Origin: Pelargonium nanum
Taxonomy: Eukaryota; Streptophyta; Magnoliopsida; Geraniales; Geraniaceae
Length of the DNA: 36,802 nucleotides
NCBI GenBank assembly: GCA_036897485.1
Contig: JAYMTF010000423.1
Span: 1-36,802, forward strand
Direction of reading: 5' to 3'
The translations under genes and the position numbers were made by a program. Positions 34,002 through 36,802 of this stretch are shown here, piece after piece. The notes beneath the pieces are model-generated. The model was not told where the DNA came from, made no database searches, and saw nothing but the letters and a program-made list of their open reading frames with translations. Each line of letters begins with the position of its first letter. Within the stretch, counting starts at the first letter, position 1.

Positions 34002-36483
34002 TCATAGTTCAGAGAGGCTCTTTCCATTGATGAAATCAATAACTTCACTAACCTTCTCGCCAAGTGCTGTAACTACGGCTGCCAAATTCTCCATGTATTC
34101 TTCGGAGGTTGGTCTGTCGCCATCCACTATATCGGTCACACCTTTTAGGAATATTGCTGGGACCTTGAAAAGGTCCGCCACATAGGCGACTGCTGCTCCC
34201 TGAAACCCATGTTAAGGAAAAGGGACTTAAACAAACAATATATGATATTGTTTTTCGAGTTGCAAAAACAAGATGAAAGAAGTTGTTCGAGGTTGCTTGT
34301 TATCCATTTCACCAATTCTAAACTTGACGAAAAAGGTAGAAAACAGGACATCCCGACATAAAGGTATATATATTTCCTTCGAAAAGGTGCACTAGTCGAA
34401 AAATAGCATGCTTGCTATATTATATATCGAGAGAATAGAAAATATGAGCCAGATAGCTTAAGCCAAAGTTGCCAAACCAATGAGAATTTATCACTTCATT
34501 AAATTTCGCTCGTACCCACTTCAATAAATTTGTACGCGGGATCACATTGTTGGTTCCCACAAATTTTAATGAAATTTGTACGCGGGATTACACTGTTGGT
34601 TCCCACAAATTTTAATGAAATTTGTACGCGGGATCACACTGTTGCCTTGAGATCGTGTATTCGAGTCAATAAGTATAGTTACAAGGTTACCTCCATGTCT
34701 TTAAGAGTAGCATCATTTGCAGTGATCGCTTTTTCATCGTGTTGGGACATATCTAACGAGTCGCCTGTGGATAACTTGCCAACCTGAAACATGCACATAA
34801 GTGCTGTTAAAGAAATTCAACCTTTGGATTCATCGAAGAGACATTAGATATATGGAGAGGAAAAGTAAAAATACAAAACGAAGAAGATATCAATCTAAAT
34901 GTAACACTCGTATATAGATGTAACACTTGTTAGTTCTTGCATTTCAACTTTGAGGACTCTAATAATAATACTTTTGAAGTGCCGATAAAAAAATTACTTT
35001 TGAAGTATCTTTCACAAGTGCACATTGTCCAAACCCTAACGCATGCCCAATCACAAAGCAATTCAAGTATTGACATTCCTTGAATCAATATTTGATTACG
35101 CTATGAACGTAAACACAAACTTCAACATGAATGAAATCATAAATCACATACGACACTTGGATACAAATGTCCTAATATAGAGCTGGCAATTTGGACCCAA
35201 ACCTGCGGTCACCCGAAATCCAACATGTATTCTTGCGGGTTCAGGTCACATAAAATAGACCCAATCGATTTTCGGGTTGGGCCGGTTTGTCATGAAGAAA
35301 TTGTGGAACAAGTAGGGCAACCCGTATGGTCCCACGCCTCTTGTAGGTGGGGTTAGGTCTTTTTGACCCGAAACCCAAATTGCCAGCTCTACCCCAAATT
35401 GGCAAGCCCATCAAACTTTAACGGTACTAGCTTGAATCGACTAACAAACCTACATGTCCAATGCAAGTGATTGTATAAAAACAATTACCATCACTGCACA
35501 TCTATTATTCATTAGGAACAATTTAATGTCTGTCTAGGGAACAGGATAAGTGACTAAATGAATGAATTATTTGAACAAGGGAATATATATAGAGAACTAT
35601 GAACACACGAGGCTATGAGTTTTAAATATATGTATACACACACACACACACACATAACCATTTTTCCTTGTTAATTACCTTTAAGTTAAGCTTTTTACAA
35701 AGAGCAGGCGTGGTGCAGGACCGCCTACAACCAGTTCCATATATATCAAAAACCTGCAGAAAACATGAGAAGAGTATAAATTAAGTATAAGGTAGCGTTT
35801 AGATTTAAAAATTTGGAATAAGAACAAAACTTTAAATTAAAACGCTTCCGTGGACGGACTTGGTGGCTTGTTGGGGTAGCTGCCCCCACTGATTATCTTC
35901 TCCTTTTTTAAAAACTATAACCTTTATTTTTTTTTCTTCTATTTTTTATATTCGTCCATATTATTTTTCATATTTGCCCCCGTCCATAGAATTTCTCATT
36001 TCAAAGTCATTCTCATAATAAAAAGTCATAATCCAAACATGAATCTCATTCTCATTCTTAATTCCCATTCCTGAATAAAAATTATAATCCGAACGCTACC
36101 TAAGTACAAGAGAAAAAAAAAAGTGGGCAATCATTCATCTGGCACCGTCCACAAAATATAGATGGAACACGAATGTAAACAGAGAAGCACATACAGGGAT
36201 AGTTATCCTTCTGTCATGGAAAGCAGCATGAGATACAAGAAACACGTCACCAACGCATGCTCCTCTTCCCTGAATTGAATTGAAATAAGAAACATGGAAG
36301 CAAAAAAGAGAGACAGATCTTTATTTTGCATACATAAAATACAACAAAAGCGTACTTAGGACAGTCTTCACAATACCTTGAAGCCACCGGCAGTGCCTGC
36401 ATTTATGATCAGATCTGGCCGCAGAGCCTGGATGGAAGCATAGGTCACGAGAGATGAAGGAACAGTGCCTACATTGTCAACCC
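34002..36483 (-). CDS. MTN: 5'-Methylthioadenosine nucleosidase (MTN), 3' part, five exons
   Basis: Exons 36483-36377, 36269-36195, 35753-35679, 34783-34691 and 34199-34002 join in frame and end in TGA; the first coding part lies beyond the right edge. The ~182 visible residues include ASIQALRPDLIINAGTAGGF, CVGDVFLVSHAAFHDRR, VFDIYGTGC and VGKLSTGDSLDMS. DMEGAAVAYVADL holds the ribose-binding Glu and FLKGVTDIVDGDRP the general-acid Asp; the last residues are FINGKSLSEL. The enzyme splits methylthioadenosine to adenine and methylthioribose in the methionine (Yang) cycle, which recycles sulfur during ethylene, polyamine and nicotianamine synthesis. Some plant forms also accept S-adenosylhomocysteine. 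MTN1 versus MTN2 type cannot be settled here. The acceptor at 36484 enters in phase 1, showing at least one more exon upstream. No defects in the visible part. Confidence 0.93.
34526..34644. repeat. 46-bp tandem repeat in the last MTN intron
   Basis: AAATTTGTACGCGGGATCAC starts at 34526, 34572 and 34618, exactly 46 bp apart, with TGTTGGTTCCCACAAATTTTA between. Two full units and a partial third are nearly identical, so the expansion is recent. It lies in the intron 34200-34690. Confidence 0.9.
35179..35390. mobile_element. Family A MITE copy in an MTN intron, both ends intact
   Basis: The left end AGAGCTGGCAATTTGGACCC and the right end GACCCGAAACCCAAATTGCC followed by AGCTCT form the best-preserved inverted repeat of the family (16 bp perfect outermost). 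The interior shares GGGTTCAGGTCACATAAAAT, CGGGTTGGGC and GGGTTAGGTCTTTTTGACCC. The flanks (TCCTAATAT and ACCCCAAAT) do not match, so no target duplication is seen. Confidence 0.7.
35790..36100. mobile_element. hAT-like MITE in an MTN intron
   Basis: The ends are GGTAGCGTTTAGATT on the left and AATCCGAACGCTACC on the right, imperfect inverted repeats. Flanks TAAGTATA (35782-35789) and TAAGTACA (36101-36108) form a near-perfect 8-bp target duplication, typical of hAT elements. The interior has ATTCTCATTC-rich sequence and a GC-richer insert around 35849-35890. A (CA)n run lies to its left at 35636-35654. Confidence 0.7.
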
Positions 36484-36802
36484 CTGTAAAGAAAAGGTAT
36501 GAGAACCCAACATGAAGATGTCAAGAATAAAACCCAAGTTTTCCTTCATTTAACAAATTTGCTGAACGGGTCCTAGACACATATCCAATAACCATGCCCA
36601 CATCATATTTCATAAGGGTCTGCCTCTACACAAATCAAGTTCTTAACACAGGCTGAATCTAAAAACAACGCACATACTCTATTACATAAGCTTAAAGTAT
36701 AGCGTTATATTGAATAATATGTATCACACAGCTTGAATATTGTGAAGATTCAATTCTAAAGTTAGTAGAATTAGGAAAGTTGGTTAAATCAGGAAAGTTA
36801 GT
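36484..36802 (-). other. Right-edge partial MTN intron
   Basis: This lies upstream of the first visible MTN exon and should be intron that continues outside the window. I see no further exon, RNA gene or repeat in it. Confidence 0.6.

Overview
This window is nuclear DNA from a flowering plant, most likely a core eudicot. It has GT-AG introns with T-rich 3' ends, AT-rich intergenic DNA, gene families limited to land plants (GH100 neutral invertase, pollen-type polyketide synthase, CC-NB-ARC-LRR) and many small non-autonomous transposons. I could not fix the species. All exon boundaries were read by hand from splice signals and reading-phase continuity. Every multi-exon model closes in frame.

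Layout from left to right: (1) 1095-10655, minus strand: a complete 10-exon gene for a 2114-residue Urb2/Npa2-type nucleolar ribosome-biogenesis protein. (2) 10.7-12.1 kb: intergenic, holding a 5'-truncated LINE-like insertion with a clear target-site duplication. (3) about 12.4-17.4 kb, plus: a cytosolic alkaline/neutral invertase of 571 residues, with a probable 1.8-kb leader intron filled by a degenerate tandem repeat. (4) 18441-23757, plus: a 272-residue ERD2-like (KDEL-receptor family) membrane protein in six exons, whose introns carry several MITE-like elements. (5) 23.8-26.3 kb: repeat-rich intergenic DNA with an orphan exon-like segment. (6) 26278-29607, plus: an intronless 1109-residue CC-NB-ARC-LRR resistance gene. 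(7) 30541-32383, minus: a two-exon, 391-residue type III polyketide synthase of the LAP5/PKSB (anther) class. (8) 34002 to beyond the right edge, minus: the 3' five exons of a methylthioadenosine nucleosidase (MTN).

The genes do not form a single pathway. From memory of the Arabidopsis map, MTN2-LAP5-A/N-InvB are consecutive (At4g34840/50/60), and an ERD2-like gene sits beside MTN1 (At4g38790/38800) on the duplicated partner segment. This window has all of these types together, which suggests it keeps an ancestral gene order that Arabidopsis split after duplication, with the NLR as the newcomer. I found no convincing undescribed multi-gene system. The most interesting features are structural: a partial duplication of the URB2 first exon and its splice site, a repeat array built from a leader splice-donor region in the invertase gene, several hairpin-type MITEs with recognisable target duplications, and the orphan first exon before the NLR.
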